From Gp6-AA40 sp035571515 (lineage in GTDB: Bacteria; Acidobacteriota; Vicinamibacteria; Vicinamibacterales; UBA2999), in contig DATNCQ010000233.1 of assembly GCA_035571515.1 (NCBI GenBank), positions 1 to 64,000 on the forward strand: a stretch of 64,000 nt of DNA, written 5' to 3'. The position numbers and the translations under genes were made by a program. A model generated the notes under the pieces. That model searched no databases. It was given only the letters and a program-made list of their open reading frames with translations, and was not told the origin of the DNA. Numbering within the stretch: the first letter of the stretch is position 1; every line of letters starts with the position of its first letter. Of the stretch, positions 49,937 to 57,478 are shown piece after piece.

Positions 49937-50836
49937 ATGCTTCGTGACGTGGAGGCGCGCGTGATCCGCAACACGCGGCTCTCCTCCGACTACAACGTCA
50001 TCGCGCTCGAGGCTCCCGACATCGCCGCCGCCACGCAGCCCGGCCAGTTCGTCATGGTGAAGTCGGGACGCAGCGGCGATCCGCTGCTGCGACGGCCGTT
50101 CTCGGTGTTCGAAGTCCTTCGGTCGAACACCCGCGTGGACGGCTTGACGCTGCTCAGCAAGCGGATCGGTGTCACGACGAGCATGCTGTTCGATGCCGTC
50201 GAGGGCGACACGATCTCGTGCCTCGGCCCGCTTGGCCGTCCGTTCGAGCTCGTCGATCCCCCTGCCGAAGCGTGGATGGTTGCGGGGGGCGTCGGCCTCG
50301 CCCCGTTCGCCACGCTCGGCGAAGCGTTGCTGGCACGCGGCACGCAGACGACGCTGTTTTACGGCGCGCGAAGCGGTGCCGAGCTGTTCTACCTGGACTG
50401 GTTCCGGTCGCGGGGCATCCGGCTGGTGCTGTCGACCGAAGACGGATCAGTCGGCGATCGCGCACGCATCACGATCCCGCTCGAACGGCAACTGCGGGAG
50501 CTCGGATCCGGCCCTTCGAGAGCCTCAGGGCGTCCCGAGCCTGTCGAGGGGCGGATCCCGGATCCCGGATCCCGGCCTGAATCCGAAGTCATGGTCTATG
50601 CCTGCGGCCCTGAGCCGATGCTCGAAGCGGTCGCGCGCGTGGCGGCGAAGTTCAAGCGGCCGTCGCAGGTCTCCGTCGAACGCACGATGGGATGCGGGAT
50701 GGGGGGATGTTACAGCTGCGTGATACCTGTGCGTGATGCCGCCGGATCCGAAAGGACCCGGCCTACGACACACCATTACGTGCGCTCCTGCATTGGAGGC
50801 CCGGTCTTTCGAGGTGACGAGATTGCCTGGGACTGA
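49937..50836 (+). CDS. pyrK: Dihydroorotate dehydrogenase electron transfer subunit (PyrK)
   Basis: 299 residues, longer than the usual 250-260. FAD domain at about 1-100 (RRPFSVFEV), NAD-binding WMVAGGVGLAPFATLGEALL, and the 2Fe-2S cysteines in RTMGCGMGGCYSCVIP and YVRSCIGGPVF. It passes electrons from class 1B PyrD to NAD. Two in-frame insertions explain the extra length: RELGSGPSRASGRPEPVEG with RIPDPGSRP before VYACGPEPM, and AAGSERTRPTTH between the last two cysteines. Both are encoded by GC-rich repeats. All cofactor residues remain, so it may still work. Confidence 0.92.
   Translation: MLRDVEARVIRNTRLSSDYNVIALEAPDIAAATQPGQFVMVKSGRSGDPLLRRPFSVFEVLRSNTRVDGLTLLSKRIGVTTSMLFDAVEGDTISCLGPLGRPFELVDPPAEAWMVAGGVGLAPFATLGEALLARGTQTTLFYGARSGAELFYLDWFRSRGIRLVLSTEDGSVGDRARITIPLERQLRELGSGPSRASGRPEPVEGRIPDPGSRPESEVMVYACGPEPMLEAVARVAAKFKRPSQVSVERTMGCGMGGCYSCVIPVRDAAGSERTRPTTHHYVRSCIGGPVFRGDEIAWD
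50503..50590. repeat. In-frame repeat insertion within pyrK
   Basis: GGATCCGGCCCTTCGAGAGC, then CCGAGCCTGTCGAGGGGCGG and three GGATCCCGG words. The CCTTCGAG/CTGTCGAGGG arms can pair. The same words occur at 38847-38922. Length is a multiple of three, so the frame is kept. Confidence 0.7.
50740..50769. repeat. Miniature hairpin with GAAA loop inside the pyrK 3' end
   Basis: GCCGGATCC and GGACCCGGC pair (one mismatch) around a GAAA tetraloop, followed by CTACGAC. The right arm plus tail match the elements at 7346 and 61301. It inserts extra residues between the third and fourth cysteine ligands without breaking the frame. Confidence 0.6.
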
Positions 50837-51770
50837 CCTCTCGATCCAGATCGGGGCGCTCACGCTCGCCAACCCGCTGATCGCGGCCAGCGGCTGCTTT
50901 GGCTATGGCGTCGAATACGCGGAAGCGGTCGACCTCTCGACGCTCGGCGGCGTGGCGGTCAAGGGCCTCTTCCTGAAGGAGCGCGAGGGACACCCGCCCG
51001 AGCGGATCGTCGAAACGCCGTCGGGCATGCTGAACGCGATTGGCCTGCAGGGCATCGGCGTCCACCGGTTCGTGCGCGAGAAGCTGCCGGAGCTGCGCCG
51101 GCTGCGCGCGACGGTCATCGTCAACATCTGCGGCAGCACGCTCGACGAGTACGTCGAGCTCGCGCGCATCCTCTCGGACGCCGAAGGGGTCGCCGCCCTC
51201 GAGCTGAACATCTCGTGCCCGAACATCAAGGAGGGCGGCATCACGTTCGGCTGCAGCCTGCACGGCACCTTCGACGTCGTCAGCGCGGTGAAAAAGGTGA
51301 CGCCGCTGCCCGTAATCCCCAAGCTGACGCCGAATGTCACCGACGTCGCCTCGCTGGCGCGCGCGTCGGAGGACGCGGGGGCGGACGCGGTCTCGCTGGT
51401 CAACACGTTCCTGGCGATGGCCATCGATGTCGAGACGCGGCGTCCGATCCTCTCCAACATCGTCGGCGGGCTGAGCGGCCCGGCGATTCGCCCCATCGCG
51501 GTGCGGATGGTGTACGAGTGCCGCCGCGCCGTGAAGATCCCGGTCGTCGGCATGGGCGGGATCGCGAGCGCGCGCGATGCGCTGGAATTCATCATCGCGG
51601 GCGCGTCGGCCGTCCAGGTCGGCACGGCGAACTTCGTCGATCCGTTCATCTGGGGCAAGCTCCTCGACGGCGTCACCGACTACATGCGGCGGCACGGCGT
51701 CGAACGCGTCGCCGACCTGGTCGGCACGATCGACACCACCGCCCGCGAGAAACAGTGGATCAGCTCCTAG
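50823..51770 (+). CDS. pyrD: Dihydroorotate dehydrogenase, class 1B catalytic subunit
   Basis: 315 residues. FMN enzyme; the active base is the cysteine in LELNISCPNIKEGG, as in the NAD-dependent class 1B. GCFGYGVEYAEAVDLS, LVNTFLAMAIDV, VGMGGIASARDALEF and GASAVQVGTANF complete the FMN site. The TTG at 50823 is the best start (GAGGTG at 6 nt) and overlaps pyrK by 14 nt, consistent with a PyrD2K2 complex. It oxidises dihydroorotate to orotate. Confidence 0.96.
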   Translation: MPGTDLSIQIGALTLANPLIAASGCFGYGVEYAEAVDLSTLGGVAVKGLFLKEREGHPPERIVETPSGMLNAIGLQGIGVHRFVREKLPELRRLRATVIVNICGSTLDEYVELARILSDAEGVAALELNISCPNIKEGGITFGCSLHGTFDVVSAVKKVTPLPVIPKLTPNVTDVASLARASEDAGADAVSLVNTFLAMAIDVETRRPILSNIVGGLSGPAIRPIAVRMVYECRRAVKIPVVGMGGIASARDALEFIIAGASAVQVGTANFVDPFIWGKLLDGVTDYMRRHGVERVADLVGTIDTTAREKQWISS

Positions 51771-52489
51771 TCGCCCTCGACGTCGAGAGCGGCGAGCGCG
51801 CGATGCAGCTGGTGACCGCGCTGCGCGGCCTCGCCGGCGGGTTCAAGGTCGGAAACCGGCTGTTCACCAGCGAAGGGCCGGCGCTCGTGCGCCGCATCGC
51901 CGACGCGGGATCGCGCGTCTTCCTCGACCTGAAGTATCACGACATCCCGAACACGGTCGAACAGGCGGTCGAAACCGCCGTCGGCACCGGTGCCTGGATG
52001 ATCAACGTGCACGCATCGGGGGGCCACGCGATGATGCAGGCGGCGGCACGGGCGGCACGCGAGACATCCGCGAAGCTGGGACGGCCGGCGCCGCTGATGA
52101 TCGGCGTGACCGTGCTGACGAGCATGGACCAGGCGGCGCTGCGCGCGGTTGGCGTCGAACGGGCGGTGCTCGACCAGGTCCTCGCGCTGGCGCGCCTGAC
52201 GCAGCAGGCCGGCCTCCAGGGGGTCGTCGCCTCGGCGCAGGAAACACCCGAAATCCGCAAGGCGTGCGGGCCCGGCTTCCAGATCGTGACGCCCGGCATC
52301 CGCGGCGCGTCGGCGGGAACGGAGCGGAACGATCAGTCGAGGACGATGGGACCCGCCGATGCGATCAGGGCGGGAGCCAGCTTCATTGTCGTCGGCAGGC
52401 CGATCATCGCCGCGGCGGACCCGCGAGGGGCCGCGGCGGCGATCGTCGAGGAACTGCGGGCCGCTGAAGCCGGCCCTGCGCGGGGGTAA
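51755..52489 (+). CDS. pyrF: Orotidine 5'-phosphate decarboxylase
   Basis: 244 residues. Catalytic Lys/Asp tetrad in VFLDLKYHDIPNTVEQ, substrate loop GGFKVGNRLFTSEGP, and GVTVLTSMDQ. The phosphate grip is VTPGIRG and GASFIVVGRPI. Final step to UMP. The GTG at 51755 overlaps the end of pyrD by 16 nt. The stop lies 3 nt from the convergent Pal gene, with no room for a classical terminator. Confidence 0.96.
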   Translation: MDQLLVALDVESGERAMQLVTALRGLAGGFKVGNRLFTSEGPALVRRIADAGSRVFLDLKYHDIPNTVEQAVETAVGTGAWMINVHASGGHAMMQAAARAARETSAKLGRPAPLMIGVTVLTSMDQAALRAVGVERAVLDQVLALARLTQQAGLQGVVASAQETPEIRKACGPGFQIVTPGIRGASAGTERNDQSRTMGPADAIRAGASFIVVGRPIIAAADPRGAAAAIVEELRAAEAGPARG

Positions 52490-52492
52490 CCC

Positions 52493-53077
52493 TTATTTCG
52501 CGGTGATGATGAAGTGGCCGCGGCGGTTCATCATGTAACACGCCTCGGTCATGTCCATGCACAGCGGCTGTTCTTCGCCCTTGCTGATCGCAAGGATGCG
52601 GTCGGCGGCGATTCCCAGGCTCGCCAGGTAATCCTTCACCGCGGCGGCGCGGCGCTCGCCGAGCGCGAGGTTGTACTCGTTGGTGCCGCGCGCGTCGGCA
52701 TGCCCTTCGATGGTGACGCGGATTGACATCCAGCGCCGCATGTAGTCGGCGTTGCGCTGCAGGATGGGACGCGCGTCCTCGCGTATCGTCGACATGTCGT
52801 AGTCGAAGGTCACGTCGCCGAGCGGACGCTCCGCGTTCAGCTCGTCGAGCGACTTGCGCTGGAAGACTTCATCTTCCGTCAGCGGACGAGGGGGCGCCGG
52901 CGGCGCTGGTGGCGGCGGTGGCGGTGGGGGTGGCGGCGGCGGCGGCGGCGGCGCAACGGCCGGCGGCGGCGGTGCCGGCGGCTGCGGTGGCGGCGGTGGC
53001 ACCTTCTTCGCGCATCCCGATATCACTATCACCATCACGACGAGGATGGCGGTCCAGGACATTCGGCGCAGACTCAT
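52493..53077 (-). CDS. pal: OmpA/Pal-type peptidoglycan-associated lipoprotein with polyproline linker
   Basis: 194 residues. The lipobox VISGC puts lipidated Cys at 22. Residues about 27-67 are an extreme proline-rich linker (runs of up to 15 prolines with single alanines). The OmpA domain follows: DVTFDYDMSTIREDARPIL, IRVTIEGHADARGTNEYNLA, GERRAAAVKDYLASLGI, with the diaminopimelate-binding Asp and Arg in place. It anchors the outer membrane to peptidoglycan in the Tol-Pal system. Tol genes are not nearby. An ATG at 53062 is also possible. Confidence 0.87.
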   Translation of the reverse strand: MSLRRMSWTAILVVMVIVISGCAKKVPPPPPQPPAPPPPAVAPPPPPPPPPPPPPPPAPPAPPRPLTEDEVFQRKSLDELNAERPLGDVTFDYDMSTIREDARPILQRNADYMRRWMSIRVTIEGHADARGTNEYNLALGERRAAAVKDYLASLGIAADRILAISKGEEQPLCMDMTEACYMMNRRGHFIITAK

Positions 53078-53152
53078 AGAGGCGAACTCCCTGAGCGTCT
53101 ATTGCGTTAAGAGTGCCGCGAGGAGCTTACCGTCCGACTTCCACACTGTCAA

Positions 53153-55477
53153 TCAAGGAGAGACGGGATTCACGCGCAGATCGAAGATGCGCAGCCCCAG
53201 ATGCCGCGTGTCGGCCGTGCCTTCGACCTGCGCCGGAACGTAGACGCGATCGGTTTCGATGGCCACGGCGCCGCCCGAGGTCGCGAGTGCGCCGGCGGGG
53301 ACCGTGACGCTCCATTCGAAATCGTCAGTGGGCTGAAACTGCGCGATGGTCGCGTCCGCAGCGGTCACCTTCACCGTCGGGGCGCGATCGAAGTAGCGCA
53401 GCGGCGACTCGCCGTGCATCGTGATGGTCACCGCCTGCGGCGGCCCCTGCATCCACAGTACCGATCGTTCGCTCGTCCAGCGCCACGTCAGCCCGCTCTC
53501 GACGACCGACTCCTCTTCGTGCCATCCCTCGCCGTAGCCGTAGATCAACTGCGTCGATGGCTGGATGTCGAACTGACGGATGGCGACGGGCGCCGCCCGC
53601 CCTGGAGTCGCGGCGCGCGACGCGATCGTCACGGTGGCGAACGGGCCGTCGCCCTCGATCCCCTGCGGCAGGTCGATGAACCGGAGCGCATTGCGCGCGG
53701 CGAGCGTCACCGGCCACCGATCGATCTCGCGGCCGTCAACGGCGAGCATCACATCCGCGTCGGCATCGGCGGCGTTCCCCAGGTGCCGCGCACCGACGAC
53801 GAGGTGAAACGGCCCGGGCCGCCGCCGCACCCACGCCTCGATCGGCTGGCGATCGGGTCCGCTCGAGGAAGCCTGCGTGAGGCCGCCGGTTTCCGGCGTG
53901 AGCGACCAGCCCCGGCCGGCAAACCAGCCGGGCACCCCGAGCCGATACCAGTCGACGCCGAGCGGCCGCGTGCCGCTCAACTCCGGGCGTTGCTCGACGC
54001 TCCAGCGGTAGCGGACGACGTCGGTCCGGCTCTGCGGATCGATCACGGCGAGGTCGGTTCGCCGCGCGTCGGCCAGAAACCAGGCGGGCGCGGTCTCCCC
54101 CTTGCGCCAGTAGTCGACCAGTCCCAGCCACTCGTATTGCGTCGGCGGCTCGACAACGTGCAGCGTGCCGACATCGGCGGCCTGGAGCGGACGGCGGACG
54201 GCATAGTGGCTGAAGACGGCGCCCGGCGGCTGCTCCCGCGCCCGCTGCACGGCGTCGGCAATCGCGCGGAACGCCGGGTGCGGCTCGCGGCCGTACGCGA
54301 CGCCGCCGGGAACGGCAACCAACAACGCGGCGGCGACGAAGGGGACCGCGACGGCGGCCGTGAATCGTCCCGCCAGTGCGAACGCGCGCGCGGCGAGCCA
54401 CGCGACCGGGACGACGATGGGCAGTGCGTAGCGAACCGTGTCGAGCTGCTGGAACAGCAGGTGGAAGACGAAGTACGGTGCGAAGGCCGCCACCAGCACG
54501 AGCAGCGCCCGCCAGTCGCGCAGCAGCGCCACGAGCACGCCGATGACGGCCGCGACACCGACGGCGACGGCAAGCGGGATCGACGCCCACGGCAGGACGA
54601 GCGCCTGGTAGAGGCCGATCGCGATGTGGCGCGGCGTCGGGTTGGACCACAGCATGTCCACCCAGGAAAAATCCTCCGCGGCCTGCGTGTTGAGCGCCGC
54701 GAGGTAGGCGCCGAGGCCGCCGCTCGCGATCACGAGCGGGACGCCCCACGCAAGACAACCAAGGGTGAATGCCACGATCGGCCGCACGGCGCGCCGCCGT
54801 TCGACAAGCACGAACGCGAGAACCGGCAGCGTCAGCACCGCCGACTGAACACGGATGCCCGTGGCAATGCCGGCCAGCAGGGCGCCCTCGGTGATTCTCG
54901 AGCGCAGCATCAGCGCCTGCGCCCCGATCGCCAACGCAAGGCCGGGCATGTCGCTCATCGGGCGCAGGCCCGTCATCCAGAAATCGGGGGCGGCGGCGAG
55001 AAGCAGGACCGCCCAAACCTCCAACTTCCACCCTCCAACTCCCAAGTCGAGTTGCCGGGAACGCTCCGCCAATGCTGTGAACAGGAACCAGGCCGCGATA
55101 AGGCATCCCGCGCCGCCGATCGCCGACCAGATCGCCAGCGCCCGTGCTTCCGCCGCCGCACCCGTCGTCCCCGTCACCCCCTCGACGATGGGCAGCGAGA
55201 GATGACCGAGCAGCATGTAGACCGGATAGCCGGGCGGGTGCGGCTGGTGCTGCGCCGGGTCGAAGTGGCGCAGGCCGAGCGCGAAGTTGATGGAATCGAT
55301 GTCTTCGAGCGACGGCGCCAGGAACGGAACGTGCGCCGCCAGGTAGAGCGCCGCGATGACGAGCACGGCGGCGCCGGACCGGGTGGTGGATGGTGGATGG
55401 TGGATGGCGGTTTCGGCCGCGCTATCACCAGCCTTGAGCGACCGAATAGCCACTAGCCACCAATCACCAACCGTCAA
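53153..55477 (-). CDS. GT-C-type polytopic membrane glycosyltransferase-like protein
   Basis: 774 residues. About ten transmembrane helices occupy 38-420. The loop after helix 1, SLEDIDSINFALGLRHFDP, carries the acidic residues typical of GT-C enzymes and continues to HPPGYPVYMLLGH. The C-terminal 350 residues form a soluble beta-rich periplasmic part. A lipid-linked sugar donor is expected, substrate unknown. A segment encoding DLGVGGWKLEVWA sits between helices (55018-55055) and reads like an in-frame word repeat. The first 35 residues are also repeat-encoded, so the true start may be further downstream. Confidence 0.7.
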   Translation of the reverse strand: MTVGDWWLVAIRSLKAGDSAAETAIHHPPSTTRSGAAVLVIAALYLAAHVPFLAPSLEDIDSINFALGLRHFDPAQHQPHPPGYPVYMLLGHLSLPIVEGVTGTTGAAAEARALAIWSAIGGAGCLIAAWFLFTALAERSRQLDLGVGGWKLEVWAVLLLAAAPDFWMTGLRPMSDMPGLALAIGAQALMLRSRITEGALLAGIATGIRVQSAVLTLPVLAFVLVERRRAVRPIVAFTLGCLAWGVPLVIASGGLGAYLAALNTQAAEDFSWVDMLWSNPTPRHIAIGLYQALVLPWASIPLAVAVGVAAVIGVLVALLRDWRALLVLVAAFAPYFVFHLLFQQLDTVRYALPIVVPVAWLAARAFALAGRFTAAVAVPFVAAALLVAVPGGVAYGREPHPAFRAIADAVQRAREQPPGAVFSHYAVRRPLQAADVGTLHVVEPPTQYEWLGLVDYWRKGETAPAWFLADARRTDLAVIDPQSRTDVVRYRWSVEQRPELSGTRPLGVDWYRLGVPGWFAGRGWSLTPETGGLTQASSSGPDRQPIEAWVRRRPGPFHLVVGARHLGNAADADADVMLAVDGREIDRWPVTLAARNALRFIDLPQGIEGDGPFATVTIASRAATPGRAAPVAIRQFDIQPSTQLIYGYGEGWHEEESVVESGLTWRWTSERSVLWMQGPPQAVTITMHGESPLRYFDRAPTVKVTAADATIAQFQPTDDFEWSVTVPAGALATSGGAVAIETDRVYVPAQVEGTADTRHLGLRIFDLRVNPVSP
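55018..55055. repeat. Word repeat CCAACTTCCACCCTCCAAC inside the GT-C gene
   Basis: CCTCCAACTTCCACCCTCCA then ACTCCCAAGTCGAG. It closely resembles the intergenic repeats at 37197 and 13051 and is kept in frame within a membrane-spanning region. Confidence 0.6.
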
Positions 55478-55500
55478 CGACTACGAACAACCAGCGACCA
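55381..55500. repeat. Word repeats at the start of the GT-C gene
   Basis: GGTGGTGGATGGTGGATGG near 55383 and ACCAATCACCAACCGTCAAC near 55463, ending with CGACTACGAACAACCAGCGA. The second block fills the 23-nt gap to larE and supplies the assumed start of the GT-C gene. Confidence 0.6.
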
Positions 55501-56319
55501 CTATCCAGCCACCCGCAGGATGACGCCCTCGTTCAGGCTGCCCATGCGATAGCCGCGTGGATCGATCGTCACCTGCCGGTAGCCGAGCGCCTGGATGGCG
55601 GCGACGATGCGCGCGGTCAGGTCGGGCTCGAGGGCGCGCGGCAGCTCGTCGGCGCCAATCTCCACGCGCGCGAGATCCTCGTGATGCCGCACGCGGCAGA
55701 CGCGGAACCCGAAATCACGGAGCACGCGTTCCGCGCGCTCGATCATCCGCAGCTTCTCGCCGGTCACCGCCGAGTGGTACGGGATGCGCGACGACAGGCA
55801 CGCCGACGCCGGCTCGTCCCAGGTCGGCAGCCCGGCGCGATGCGAGAGCTCGCGCACGTCCGCCTTCGTCAGGCCCGCCTCGTCGAGCGGGCTGCGGACG
55901 CCGAACTCGCGCGCCGCCTGGCGGCCCGGCCGGTAGTCTCCGCGGTCGTCCGCGTTCGCGCCGTCGACGACGGTGGCGAAGCCACGCTCCGCGGCGATGC
56001 GCGCGAGCGCCGTGTAGAGCTCGTGCTTGCAGTAGTAGCAGCGGTTCACCGGGTTGGCGCTGTAGTCGGGGCGTTCGAGCTCGCGGGTGTGAATGATCTC
56101 GTGGCGCAAGCCGAAATCGCGCGCGACGGCGAGCGCGAGCTGCCGATGGTGGTCGGGATAACTCGGACTGTCAGCGGTGATGCAGAGGGTGCGTTCGCGG
56201 CCGAGGACGCGGGTGGCCGCCCAGGCGAGGTAGGCGCTGTCGGCGCCGCCGCTGAAGGCGACGATCGTCGAATCGAAGCCGGAGAGCAGATCGAAGAGGC
56301 GCGTCGCGCCCTGGCTCAC
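55501..56319 (-). CDS. larE: LarE-type ATP-dependent sacrificial sulfur transferase
   Basis: 272 residues. PP-loop at 23-28 (FSGGADSAYLAW), NRCYYCKHELYTALA, VVDGANADDRGDYRPGRQAA, and the sulfur-donating cysteine C174 in EPASACLSSRIPY, the position equivalent to Lactobacillus LarE C176. LarE supplies sulfur to the nickel-pincer cofactor of lactate racemase-like enzymes. No larA, larB or larC lies nearby, so the acceptor is unclear. It starts at ATG 56319, overlapping the zinc-ribbon gene by 4 nt. Confidence 0.92.
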   Translation of the reverse strand: MSQGATRLFDLLSGFDSTIVAFSGGADSAYLAWAATRVLGRERTLCITADSPSYPDHHRQLALAVARDFGLRHEIIHTRELERPDYSANPVNRCYYCKHELYTALARIAAERGFATVVDGANADDRGDYRPGRQAAREFGVRSPLDEAGLTKADVRELSHRAGLPTWDEPASACLSSRIPYHSAVTGEKLRMIERAERVLRDFGFRVCRVRHHEDLARVEIGADELPRALEPDLTARIVAAIQALGYRQVTIDPRGYRMGSLNEGVILRVAG

Positions 56320-56576
56320 TCGTCCAAATCCTCTTCTTCGTCGAGGGCATCCTCGTCGTCGAGGTCGTCCTCGTCCTCGTCGAGCTCTTCCTCGTCGTCC
56401 TCGTCCTCGTCTTCGTCGAGATCCTCGTCGTCCTCGTCTTCGTCGTCGGCGATTTCAACGTCGTCGGCGCCCGTGAGCACGAGGTTCTTGCCGCACTCGG
56501 GGCAACTCAAGGTGTCGCCCTCTTCGTAATCAGCGGTCTCGATCTCGTCGAAGTCGCACTCGGGGCAGGTCGCCAT
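56316..56576 (-). CDS. Zinc-ribbon protein with long acidic tail, LysW-like
   Basis: 86 residues. An N-terminal zinc ribbon with CPEC at 4-7 and CPEC at 25-28, separated by DFDEIETADYEEGDTLS, resembles the amino-group carrier LysW. From about residue 38 on, nearly every residue is Asp or Glu, ending in DLDE with a terminal glutamate. LysW also ends in Glu, but the rest of the tail here is unlike it. GGAG lies 5 nt before the ATG at 56576. The stop overlaps larE by 4 nt, so the two are co-translated. It may be a carrier or scaffold; function is not known. Confidence 0.75.
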   Translation of the reverse strand: MATCPECDFDEIETADYEEGDTLSCPECGKNLVLTGADDVEIADDEDEDDEDLDEDEDEDDEEELDEDEDDLDDEDALDEEEDLDE

Positions 56577-56738
56577 ACGGGCTCCATGGGCGGGAAAACC
56601 GCCGCCAGCTTGTCCGGAAAAGCGGGCACCCACGGGCAGATGCGCCGATTTCCGGCAGAACGTCGGATTATAGCGAGATCCGCGACGCCACCGCAACGAA
56701 GGCTAAGGTTGCCTCAAGTCACATCCGATACTCAGGGC

Positions 56739-57467
56739 GTGAGCTCCGCGGCCGCCCCGAGGCTTGCGACAAAGACAGTGGTCGTCGCGGACGACACGGC
56801 CTTCGTGCGCGACCGCTTCAAGGGGGCGCTCGAGCGGGCAGGGCACCGCGCCATCGCGGTCTCGAGCGGCAACGAGCTGATCGCCCGCGTCAAGGCCGAC
56901 CTCGCCAACATCGATCTCGTGGTCGTCGACCTGCGTCTGCCGCATGGCAACGGTGTGAACCTCGTGCGCGCGCTGCGCAGTATCGATCCGAAGAAGCCGC
57001 CGATCGTCGTCTTCAGCGGCACCATCGCCAACGCCACCGAGGTGCGCGAGCTCGGCGCGCTGAACGTCGGCGGCTACGTCAACGAATACACGTCGCTGCA
57101 GCACATCCTGCCGTCGCTCGCGCCGCACCTGTTCCCCGGTGACGTCAACCGCCGGGCGGGCCCGCGCGTCGTGCTCGGCATTCCAATCGCCTACCGGTTC
57201 GGCAACACGATTGCCGCCGCCGTCACGCTGAACATCAGCCGCGGCGGCGTCGCGGTCCGTACCACCAACCCGCTCGAGCGGGGGATCACCGTCAAGGTGC
57301 GGTTCCGGATGCCGATGGGGAAGAAGGACATCGACGTCGAATCGAAGGTGTCGTGGACCGACCGGCGCGTCGGCATGGGCCTCGAGTTCGTGGGACTCGC
57401 CGACGAGGACCGGAACGCAATCGGCGAGTACGTCGACGCGCACTTCTTCTCGAACCGGAAGGCCTGA
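56739..57467 (+). CDS. Receiver-PilZ response regulator
   Basis: 242 residues from a GTG. Receiver about 10-130 with acceptor Asp in LVVVDLRLPHGNG and VVFSGT; the conserved lysine is replaced (GGYVNEYTS), so normal phosphorylation chemistry is doubtful. PilZ domain about 140-235 with the cyclic-di-GMP motifs RAGPR and NISRGGV, then the hydrophobic GMGLEFVGL. It should bind cyclic-di-GMP. A TTG at 56709 with GAAGG upstream could be the true start, downstream of a TATAGC -10-like site. Confidence 0.85.
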   Translation: MSSAAAPRLATKTVVVADDTAFVRDRFKGALERAGHRAIAVSSGNELIARVKADLANIDLVVVDLRLPHGNGVNLVRALRSIDPKKPPIVVFSGTIANATEVRELGALNVGGYVNEYTSLQHILPSLAPHLFPGDVNRRAGPRVVLGIPIAYRFGNTIAAAVTLNISRGGVAVRTTNPLERGITVKVRFRMPMGKKDIDVESKVSWTDRRVGMGLEFVGLADEDRNAIGEYVDAHFFSNRKA

Positions 57468-57478
57468 CGCCCGGACCC

